A DNA stretch of 64,000 nucleotides, taken from positions 248,001 to 312,000 of the forward strand of contig JAWPHD010001271.1 of NCBI GenBank assembly GCA_037043455.1. The letters run 5' to 3'. Positions 57,360 through 64,000 of this stretch are shown piece after piece (positions within the stretch are counted from its first letter, which is position 1; every line of letters begins with the position of its first letter). The notes below the pieces were generated by a model. The model worked only from the letters and a program-made list of their open reading frames with translations. It searched no databases and was not told where the DNA came from. This DNA is from Cyrtodaria siliqua (Eukaryota > Mollusca > Bivalvia > Adapedonta > Hiatellidae). The translations under genes were made by a program, and so were the position numbers.

Positions 57360-58385
57360 GATGTTTATTATTTCTCTCATACTAATAACATTTACAGTTC
57401 ATTTTATAAATTTTTGCAAAAGCCACATGTCATGCGCATGCCTTTACATTAACGGCTGTACAAATTCTTTTTACGCAGCTGTGTCCAGCCGTTAATGTGA
57501 TCACCTGGTTTTGATTAGGAAATATGCGCTTGCGCTCATCCCAAATCCATTTAACTTTTCAATGGGTGGCTCGCTCCATAGACATCACCAGAACTCTATT
57601 TGGCCTATCTCTTCCGAAATGAAACGTAGAGATACACCTAAAGTTTGGCGAGGTCTGTTACCAGCAAACACATATCAGGGAAGAATTCTTTAGCAGCTGC
57701 ACCCCAATATTAGTTTGCTAGTAACGGAACTACACAGATACCATCTACTAAGCGCCACGATTGTGAGAATACAACAAGTTAGCAAATAACTGTCATTTTC
57801 ACCAGGTAACCAACACTTGCATACATATAACCGATAGATACTATACCTCGATCGTCTATATATGCTATACCGCCGACCGCAGAACTTTAAAAAGGGTTTT
57901 TACATTTGCATACATTCAAATTATCATAGTTAGTAATTCTAATTAGCATTGTGCTGCAATACAATCTGATAAATTAGTTGTGTTGGTGATAATAGGGTTA
58001 ACATTTGCTTTAATATTTGTAAAAGTACTTTTAAATATTAATTAAAACACAAATTTGTCACAAAACGTTAAATATTTTTAGCGCCATATTGGAAAAATAC
58101 GAAGAGAGATAACCCGGGTCGATTATTTGTCAAAATAAAAATAACTGTTATTTCCCTTTGACCATTATTGGAAAAATTATAGCAGCACTGCGTCGGATAT
58201 AATTAGCCTGTCGCGTGATATTGGTAATTCACAAATGAGAATTCATTGGGAAAAAACGATATTTTACTATCTTTTGTATTATCGTGCTTGGTCGTTTCCA
58301 CCACACGCCCGCAAGGCTCACAACACGCGCTTGTTATTGCTTGATGTTTTGAATGTCCTTAAGTGATACCTAACTATTAAAGCTA
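57360..58385. other. No gene recognised; left flank of the Polinton-like element
   Basis: A hairpin at 57447-57499 (ACATTAACGGCTG / CAGCCGTTAATGT). The left terminus of the Polinton-like element should lie here or further left but was not identified. Confidence 0.4.
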
Positions 58386-58388
58386 TTA

Positions 58389-59486
58389 TCATAACCGGCC
58401 CATTTCAAGTGCTAATTTCTTTTTATAATCACGTCGTAAAACCTTTTCATTCCTAATTAACTCTTGGTAGGCTTTTATCATTTCTAATTCATAAAAGCTG
58501 CCATCAATCTTTTGATTGTTTAAGTCTTTTATTTTGTACGTCACAGGATTTGTATATTGAATTTCATCAACAACAAATATTTCTTCAGTCCAATTTGGGG
58601 TATACCCTTTTTCAAACATTCTTTTATATTTGCTGATTCTAACTTTATCTCCAATTTTAAACTTTGTCTTAATTTGAGTACTTTTCATCTTTCCATACAA
58701 GTTGAAATACACCGTTCCTTTATTCTTTTCATCACTAGCTTCAGCCGGTGTCATTTTAATACTCCGATCTTTTGTATTATTATACTTATCAACCATCGCT
58801 TGAATAACGTCTAAATATGTATTTTTATTGTTAGCTGTAAAATATTTCCACATCTTTTCTTTTAATGTCCTGTTAAATCGTTCAATTACTACAGATTTTC
58901 CGAAATTAAAAGTGTGATACATTTCGATATTATTATCCTCAAGGAATTGCTTAAACACCTTGTTATAAAACTCCACACCTTGATCAACCCACAACAATTT
59001 ACACTGTCTTCTTATACTTATTATCTGTTGGAACGCTTTGGTAATTTCTAAACCAGTTTTATTTGGAACTGGTACATCCCAAGCAAATTTACTAAACACA
59101 TCAATAACAGTAAGCAAATATTTAGTACCTTTATTATACTTTGAAAACGATTGCATATCAACCAAATCAGCAGACCATATTTTATCAATTTCATTAACAA
59201 TCAAACGGCGTTGAGTGAACTTTCTTCGTATAGGTTTATGAAGTTCATCTGCTAACTTGTCAGTCCATTTCAACGCATTTTCTAGTTTTTTGAGTTTCCA
59301 AGACCAAAGTTTATATTTTGTACTAATAACTGGTTTTACTATCAAATTCTTAGCAATCTTTTCTCCAATAGTTTTAGACTTACTTTTTTTTAAAACCAGC
59401 CTACATGCTTTTATCACACATTGATTTATTACTAGGATTTTCGTCATAACAATAATCATGATCTTTACAAACAGCATCTGATTCAT
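58389..59486 (-). CDS. Polinton/adintovirus-type rve integrase
   Basis: 365-residue frame. Seen: IWSADLVDM (D107), LLWVDQGVEFYN (D168) and VIERFNRTLKEKMWKYF (E202), a complete D,D,E triad with 33 residues between the last two. A C-terminal SH3/chromo-like tail follows (KIGDKVRISKYK ... YTPNWTEEIF). Known: this is the integrase of the F54H12.3-like group carried by Polintons/Mavericks and adintoviruses; it inserts the linear element DNA. Odd: the first ~70 residues are not integrase. They read through, in a shifted frame, the end of the upstream zinc-ribbon/PLA2-like gene, so the true integrase probably starts near the segment ALKWTDKLADELHKP (about 59275). The catalytic triad is intact although its neighbours are broken. 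Confidence 0.85.
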   Translation of the reverse strand: MNQMLFVKIMIIVMTKILVINQCVIKACRLVLKKSKSKTIGEKIAKNLIVKPVISTKYKLWSWKLKKLENALKWTDKLADELHKPIRRKFTQRRLIVNEIDKIWSADLVDMQSFSKYNKGTKYLLTVIDVFSKFAWDVPVPNKTGLEITKAFQQIISIRRQCKLLWVDQGVEFYNKVFKQFLEDNNIEMYHTFNFGKSVVIERFNRTLKEKMWKYFTANNKNTYLDVIQAMVDKYNNTKDRSIKMTPAEASDEKNKGTVYFNLYGKMKSTQIKTKFKIGDKVRISKYKRMFEKGYTPNWTEEIFVVDEIQYTNPVTYKIKDLNNQKIDGSFYELEMIKAYQELIRNEKVLRRDYKKKLALEMGRL

Positions 59487-59745
59487 TTACCGGTTCTCCA
59501 CTATCAAGCGGATTACCAGGACCACACTATTTATAACCAGGAAGTGTTAATCCCTTTTTAGGTAACAGAGGAAGCATAGCTTTGTGAATATCAATATTAC
59601 CACTTTCTGTGTTTTTAACAAACTTTGTTTTAGTAATACCACAAGATGCACATGTTGCTCTTAACATTTTTCTACCATTTTTTGCTAAAACATACTTAGG
59701 ATCAACATTTTCAGTAACCTTTTTTACTTTTATGCAATAACTCAT
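59401..59745 (-). pseudogene. Zinc-ribbon plus phospholipase A2-like protein, amber-interrupted
   Basis: ATG at 59745. Residues 1-72 hold a small zinc-ribbon-like module (CASCG, with an N-terminal C..V where family members usually have CxxC). An in-frame TAG at 59529-59527 follows, after which the same frame runs 41 codons to a TAG at 59403-59401. The post-stop part holds CGPGN, GEPVNESDA and HDYCYD, matching the calcium loop and His-Asp dyad of parvovirus-type PLA2 domains. Known: virion PLA2 domains of that type act on endosomal membranes during entry. Inferred: one fused virion protein before decay. A further shift near 59400 moves the remaining C-terminus into the frame counted as the N-terminus of the integrase frame. 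The upstream Cys loss, amber codon and shift make it non-functional as read. Confidence 0.65.
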
Positions 59746-59761
59746 ATATAATATGATTAGA

Positions 59762-60105
59762 TTAAACTTCGTTTACAAAATATGATTTTATGATGTTTTC
59801 ATTTTCTACTGGTTTGTAAGGTTTTAATAATTTGTAAAGAATATCGTACACACTGTTTCCTTCTTGCAACTTTTTGACAAAGTACAAACAAAAATATCCG
59901 CACAAGACTTCTTTTGGTGGACCTAAACCAAACGGATCGAAGTAATAATTATTATAGTAACAAGTCCGGTGTGTACCAGGTCCAATATGATCATCAAGAT
60001 TAATAATACCAGATTTTTGTTTATTTTGTGTTGTCGGTAATTTGTTTTTGCTGTACACCCCACTGAATTTCTGTATACCTTGCTGCTTAACTCCATTTCA
60101 TTATA
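59762..60105 (-). pseudogene. Adenain-like cysteine protease, probably internally deleted
   Basis: The frame is open from about 60105; the 98-residue stretch after 60058 begins at GTG, so no ATG start is evident. Seen: IGPGTHRTCYY (His of the catalytic triad; the usual Trp after GTH is Arg), YYFDPFGLGPPKEV, then directly CGYFCLYFVKKL with the presumed nucleophile Cys. Known: adenovirus-type C5 proteases cut capsid precursors during maturation, and Polinton and adintovirus copies share this order. Odd: in relatives roughly 20 residues separate PPxEV from the CGYFC segment; here they are fused, which points to a deletion of about 60 bases or less. It lies just upstream of the zinc-ribbon/PLA2-like gene, on the same strand. 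Confidence 0.72.
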
Positions 60106-60163
60106 TCTAAGTTAGAGATAGGTTGATTTTTAAAATCTTTTTTTTAACAAATGGGATACTTCT

Positions 60164-60282
60164 CTATGGTGAATCTACTTGTAAACCATTTCCACGATCA
60201 ACTCTTAGTCCCTGTCCTCTTCTATCTACTTGCAAACATTTTCCAGTCAAGCCATTAATAAGAGATCCGATCAACGATCAAT
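60164..60282 (-). pseudogene. Remnant with repeated GLxVD units in the Polinton-like element
   Basis: A minus-strand frame of about 38 codons ends at a TAG at 60166-60164. It reads LINGLTGKCLQVDRRGQG and then two more GL(R/Q)VD units, so a short G-x-GLxVD unit is repeated three times. No start codon is evident and the rest of 60106-60440 has no frame I can defend. It lies between the pX/pVI-like gene and the protease on the coding strand, so it is probably the remains of another virion gene or of the protease N-terminal part. Function unknown. Confidence 0.35.
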
Positions 60283-60446
60283 GATGCAGAGAAGCCCGAG
60301 AAATCCCCCGTCTTGCTGTTGCTTCTTTGTTAGTTTAATAGGGCAGCAAGCTTTTGACTTTATTATCTTGTTTCTTTGTGCGAGTGTTAATTAATTTAAT
60401 CCAAGAAGTGTTTGTTTTTATCAAAAGGAACAGTTATCATCCCATT

Positions 60447-60824
60447 TCAAAATAGTTTGCCAATTCCAGTGCTTCCCAGACCACTAAGTGCTCCTGTTGC
60501 TAGTGGTGCTAATACGTTTGGAGCGAGTCTAGCAACTGTTGGTAATATTGTTTTAGTTAACAAACCACCTAATGCACCTAAAAAGCCTCCATTTTTAGAC
60601 TGAGATCTCATCTGCGATTTTGATATATTTATGTCTAATCCCCGTCCATCAGATTTAGCTTTGTTAATATTGTTAATCTGAGTAGCTGTCAGCAGCAAAA
60701 GAAAATTCCCAGTTAGTTGGTTATTTTTTAACCTATGTGTTATTTCACTCTTATCCTCATAAGCCCTCGCTAAACTCTGTTTTTGCCCATCTGTTAAATT
60801 TACTGAATAATTTACGTAAGTCAT
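60447..60824 (-). CDS. Small virion-protein-like ORF, pX/pVI-like candidate
   Basis: 125 residues, ATG at 60824. The N-terminal part is polar (MTYVNYSVNLTDGQKQSLAR), a middle part is basic (INISKSQMRSQSKNGG), and the C-terminal third is rich in Gly, Leu and Ala (FLGALGGLL ... PLATGALSGLGSTGIGKLF), like an amphipathic or membrane-active tail. Known: small proteins of this build occur beside capsid genes in Polinton-like and adintovirus elements and have been compared with adenovirus pX or pVI. The assignment is by architecture and position only. It starts 18 bases after the capsid-like gene stop, same strand, and the frame is intact. Confidence 0.55.
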   Translation of the reverse strand: MTYVNYSVNLTDGQKQSLARAYEDKSEITHRLKNNQLTGNFLLLLTATQINNINKAKSDGRGLDINISKSQMRSQSKNGGFLGALGGLLTKTILPTVARLAPNVLAPLATGALSGLGSTGIGKLF

Positions 60825-60841
60825 ATATATTATAAGTTAGA

Positions 60842-61395
60842 TTAAACTATTACCAATTCATTTCCGACAGTATCAATAACTACATCTACTTCATAGAGAA
60901 CCAGAGCATCAACTTTATAAGGAGCCCCCGGAGCTATATTTAGCTTATATCTCAAACTTAGTTGTTTTGGATCAGTACTGACTTCATTTTCCTTGTAACT
61001 CAAATCAAAATGTATCATTCCGAAAAGAGTTTGAAAATTACCCACATTGAGTAAAGTTCCAGTGTTTTTATCATTTTGCTTGTAAGAATAATTCATAACA
61101 TTTCTGAATATTCTTATGATATTAGCATAACTATATTCGGTTTCTGGATAATAAACTCCATTTCCAACTTCCAATCTAGCTGATTGTAAATAGCAACTAG
61201 TATTAGCAGCATTTACCTTAAACGTATCCAGAAAATGAGGATTTTGTGTTTGAGAAGAACTCTTGTCTGACATTTGCAAATACACAAACACATGTTTGGG
61301 ATTTTTAACACCAGCCGTTATTCTAAATACGGATTCAGTTAGTTGAGAACTTCCGCTTTCTTGTATCATTTCTCGGAGGTAAGTCCGTCTTAAAA
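60842..61395 (-). pseudogene. Major-capsid-like gene, C-terminal part, cut off by a retroelement
   Basis: The intact frame from 61369 codes 175 residues, with strand-rich segments (SVFRITAGVKNPKHVFVYLQ, TLLNVGNFQTLFGMIHFDLS, YKVDALVLYEVDVVIDTVG). The frame is open a little further upstream, to about 61395, where RT-derived DNA of the opposite orientation begins. The other half of the same gene lies at 62540-63268. Known: Polintons and adintoviruses code a double jelly-roll capsid protein related to the adenovirus hexon; this beta-rich ~430-residue gene is the best candidate here, but fold and identity are inferred from position and composition. Confidence 0.6.
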
Positions 61396-62530
61396 GAAGA
61401 GAAATAAAGAACTTCAGCTTTATAAAGAAAATATATCTGATAACAACGCTTCTTTTCTTGATTTAGATCTCTCGATTGAATATGGTAAAATAATTAGCAA
61501 AATCTATGACAAGAGAGATGATTTTAATTTTGACATTGTTAATTATTCCCACTTGGATGGGGATGTTCCCCGAGCAACTTCTTATGGGGTGTATCTGTCT
61601 CAACTCATTCGTTTTTCTAGAGCTTGTACTCGAGTTGAGGACTTCAATATTCGTAATCTTTGTATAACTAAAAAGTTGCTCAGTCAGGGGTACCGTTACC
61701 ATAAACTTCGTAAAACCTTTGCAAAATTTTATTATCGTAACCCTGATCTTTTGTCTAAATATAAGAGTAATTTAAGGACTCTTCTGCGACAAGGACTATC
61801 ACAACCTGACTTCTATGGTGATGTGATTTATAAACTTCGTAAGATTCTTGGTCATGATCACTTTCATACTATCTTTGTTAAACTTGTTAACAAGTTTATC
61901 AAAAGAGGTTATGACCCTATCATTTTGCAACGTACTGCATGCTTGGTGGTGGACCCTTTTACAGTTCGCCACTATGCTTTCCTCTTTAATTGTACGATGA
62001 CCGGACAGGCTATGGACCCTATGATGACGCCTACCTAAATCCCATTGGGACGGTGGCGTTTGATGTTTGTCCATGATCTTTCTTGTCGTGCCCTTAATGA
62101 TTTATTCTCTTACTGCTCTGGCTTCTGCCAAGTCACTGAGTACCTTTATTGTGGCTTTCTAAGCTATTGTTTTTTTTGTATCATATTTACACGAGCATAT
62201 TTGTGTTTTACTTATATTGCCTATTGATGCTGCCTTGTTGGTTAGAGATTAGATCATGGTGGGGATTTCTTTATTTACACTGTCCTGTTTTAATGGGATG
62301 ACAGTAGGGTAAGTGTGAGGTTTGGTGCACCCTAGAACCGGTTTAAACCCCAAGTGGCCTACTTTGCCACTGACCGTTCCAAGGCGGTAGCCCTATTGTC
62401 AACCCTTTTGTGTTTGTGTTGTCTTTTGCATTTAATATTGCCTTTGCCTTCTTGTTTGTCTGTTTGCGTGTTTGTTTCTGTGTTTTGTGGTTGACTGTCC
62501 TCCTTGAATGCTACTTTTCCTGTCCGATCT
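61396..62530 (+). mobile_element. 5'-truncated YLDD-RT retroelement inserted in the capsid-like gene
   Basis: The frame from about 61406 to the TAG/TAA region at 62038 codes the C-terminal part of an RT protein: KELQLYKENISDNNASFLDL, KIYDKRDDFNFDIVN, DGDVPRATSYGVYLSQLIRF, GYRYHKLRKTFAKFYYR, LRTLLRQGLSQPDFYGDVIY. A ~480-base 3' UTR follows, with the block 'CCGTTCCAAGGCGGTAGCCC' also present at 36470. It is truncated inside the RT domain and lies opposite to the host gene. The palm catalytic motif is missing, so the copy is dead. The RT type is widespread in bivalves; affinity to Penelope-like elements is my guess. Confidence 0.8.
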
Positions 62531-62539
62531 TTTTGTATT

Positions 62540-63268
62540 TCTTTGTTGATGTCATATGATTTGTCACTACATAACTTAAACCATCTGAGTTAAATATCAT
62601 TCTGGGTATCCACAAAACTAATTTATTAATAACTACTCGACCATCATCACCACTTGATTTGAAAATTAACACATTGTCATCTGTCAGTTGCAAGCTGATT
62701 TGAACCTGACTAGAAGGAAGCATGTTTGTTTCTAAACCTTCAAAGAAGGAATATTTATTTAATGGAATTATAGAGTTAACATTTAGATTAGTTATGATTG
62801 AAGCATGACGAATAGCAAAACCCTGATTATAGGTATATTCGTCCTTTCGAGATTCTGCATCAGCCGTGTTATCTAAATAAAAGTATTCGTTTGTTCCGGT
62901 TGTCTTTGCATAATCGTCAGAAATTTCAAGCAAGCTTTTGACATTAACAAATCTGTGAAGATTATTTCCATCGTAAACTATTTTTCCATTTTGCTTTACT
63001 TGCATTTGATCAATCAATGAAGCTGCATCGTTAATTAAAGCAATTCTGTCAGTGTCTATGAAATTGGCTCCATCAACAAGTTTGTTTACTTGAAAACTGA
63101 TTTCAAAATATGCATTATACCAATCAAAGTAAGAACTTCTATCATTTATTGTAAACTGATAACCACTTGTTATTTGTCTGGTATTATTTCCTGGTTGTGT
63201 TAATTGGGGATATCTAACTGAATAGGCACATGTTCATATCTAGTATTGTATGGATTACTTCGAAACAT
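62540..63268 (-). pseudogene. Major-capsid-like gene, N-terminal part, frameshifted
   Basis: ATG at 63268 (MFRSNPYNTRYEHVP) runs into a stop after about 22 codons; a one-base shift near 63205 opens a frame that continues through FTINDRSSYFDWYNAYFEIS, VKQNGKIVYDGNNLHRF, YFYLDN, SSQVQISLQLTDDNV and VINKLVLWIPRMIF. It then leaves homologous sequence near 62540, where the 3' end of an inserted retroelement starts. The frame's last residues before its TAG at 62511-62513 come from the insert. Aromatic, beta-rich composition and gene order suggest a capsid protein. One frameshift plus one insertion: non-functional. Confidence 0.6.
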
Positions 63269-63291
63269 CTATATATATACTAGTAATTAGA

Positions 63292-63689
63292 TTATTTTTT
63301 ATTAATTAATCGATTAATTCTCGCATGAATTCTCCTTCCGGAAAGTAATCTATTAATTTTTGTATTTACATCTTCAGTTTTAGCTACAACTTCTTTTTTG
63401 TTATCAGCCTTTGAAAGTTCTTTTAAAATTATCTCACCTTTTGGTTTAGGTTTTATAACTGAAACTAACTTATCACAGCCATTTTACCTACTTCATCTCC
63501 AAGTTTTTTAGAACCGCTATCTATGATTTGTTTACCAGCAGTTTCTAATGCCTTTTTACCTGCTGTTTTTACAGACTCGCTAAATATTTTTGATCCAACT
63601 TTTGAAAAAATCTCAAATATGCCAGCTCCAGTTAATCGGTCAACTTGAGTATATGTTCCCGTACTAGTGTCATAAACTTTTTTAAACAT
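63292..63689 (-). pseudogene. Basic, Lys-rich virion-like protein, frameshifted
   Basis: The frame from 63689 codes MFKKVYDTSTGTYTQVDRL, then a Lys/Ala/Gly-rich amphipathic stretch, and stops at 63465. Shifting one base near 63468 continues as VIKPKPKGEIILKELSKA and an Arg/Lys-rich tail (NRLLSGRRIHARINRLINKK) to a TAA at 63294-63292. A small highly basic protein next to capsid genes suggests a nucleic-acid-binding core or membrane-active protein. I do not recognise the family with certainty. The single-base shift is inferred from the continued coding character. Confidence 0.5.
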
Positions 63690-63704
63690 GCCATATAACT
63701 TATA

Positions 63705-64000
63705 TTACATTAATTCCTCCAAAACAAATCGAAATGATGTGTGTACACCATTAATATTAATAATTTTACCAGAGAAGTCGGTTATGTAAATATTAATACT
63801 GTTAATGATCGTTTTGTTTACTTCACAGACCCCTACTCTTATCGGTTCATCTTTAAAAGGATATGATCTCGTAAGATCAGCTGTACTTATTCATAAATAA
63901 CATCCCCGTATGATCCATCAACAATTTAATTACTTATCAAATCACAGTGGATATACAATGTATCGATAGAATTTGTTATGTTTGGTGTCACAGTTCCAAA
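63705..64000 (-). pseudogene. Capsid/penton-type C-terminal fragment, broken and cut by the window end
   Basis: The minus strand from the window edge reads TVTPNITNSIDTLYIHCDLI, meets a TAA at 63928-63926, a second stop and then a frame change near 63895. It resumes as TADLTRSYPFKDEPIRVGV, INIYITDFSGKI and NGVHTSFRFVLEELM to a TAA at 63707-63705. The pattern DTLYIHCDL ... SYPF ... NGV is the kind of C-terminal region seen next to capsid genes in Polinton-like elements. Which capsid component it is (penton or other) I cannot say. At least two disabling changes; the 5' part lies beyond 64000. Confidence 0.45.

Larger units (their letters stand above)
58380..64000 (-). mobile_element. Polinton/adintovirus-like element, decayed, right side outside the window
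   Basis: A block of minus-strand genes in one direction: capsid-type fragments, basic protein, pX/pVI-like protein, adenain-like protease, zinc-ribbon/PLA2-like protein and rve integrase. Integrase plus adenain plus capsid genes together define Polinton (Maverick)/adintovirus elements. Several genes are broken (amber codon, frameshifts, protease deletion, RT insertion). No terminal inverted repeat was found left of 58389, and no DNA polymerase B or packaging ATPase is seen inside the window. The left boundary is only known to lie left of the integrase stop. Confidence 0.8.

Noticed and set aside
58557..58814. 85-codon plus-strand frame
   Set aside because: Antisense shadow of the integrase.
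61799..62074. 91-codon minus-strand frame in the inserted RT
   Set aside because: Antisense shadow of the plus-strand RT C-terminus.
1..64000. Hammerhead ribozyme core (CTGATGA ... GAAA) in the short hairpin repeats
   Set aside because: I looked because bivalve retrozymes and Penelope-like elements carry them; CTGATGA occurs by chance in places but not with the rest of the core in these repeats.
1..64000. CRISPR array or bacterial defence system
   Set aside because: The tandem arrays have no repeat-spacer layout, and the DNA is animal nuclear with spliced genes and SINEs.

Overview
This is animal nuclear DNA, AT-rich and gene-poor. The most likely source is a bivalve mollusc or a close lophotrochozoan. 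The reasons are a multi-exon type II membrane glycosyltransferase with GT-AG introns, several tRNA-headed SINE families, mollusc-style tandem repeats such as the 'GGTCAAAGGTCAAGGTC' type, foldback elements and a Polinton/adintovirus-like element. The species call is inference. I see no bacterial operon, CRISPR array, rRNA gene or stand-alone tRNA gene.

Layout. 1-8 kb holds fragments of a reverse transcriptase (RT) family with a YLDD motif, two decayed jockey/CR1-like RT fragments and SINE pieces. 8-11.2 kb holds a TTAA-flanked MITE and a 1-kb foldback element carrying a SINE with a 13-bp target duplication. 11.17-14.27 kb is a 75-bp satellite and 14.65-16.4 kb a ~50-bp satellite. 18.4-20.5 kb is a segment repeated at 27.5-32.7 kb. 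Between these lie a 1.2-kb TIR element with 6-bp target duplications and a (CTG)24 tract (20.6-21.85 kb), and a ~4-kb imperfect palindrome (23.6-27.6 kb). The second segmental copy is split by a 3.1-kb foldback element (27.9-31.0 kb). Its arms are built of 21-bp repeats and its centre has a small SAM-like ORF. 33-42.5 kb holds SINEs, hairpin repeats and another RT copy.

43.0-51.7 kb (minus strand) is the one clear host gene. It is a four-exon, 431-residue Golgi-type glycosyltransferase of the DXD sugar-binding family. All three introns have GT-AG ends and the phases match. A LINE 3' end and several SINEs sit in its introns. 52-57.4 kb holds MITEs, a 900-bp tandem duplication containing RT-family 3' ends, and a ~150-bp tandem repeat.

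58.4-64 kb is a decayed Polinton/adintovirus-like element with all genes on the minus strand. From right to left these are a broken capsid-type C-terminus running off the window, a basic Lys-rich protein, a long capsid-like gene split by an RT insertion, a small pX/pVI-like protein, a GLxVD-repeat remnant, an adenain-like cysteine protease with a compressed active-site region, a zinc-ribbon plus PLA2-like protein with an in-frame amber codon, and a retroviral-type (rve) integrase that keeps D, D and E. No DNA polymerase B or packaging ATPase is seen; they may lie beyond 64 kb. Frameshifts, stops and the insertion show the copy is dead.
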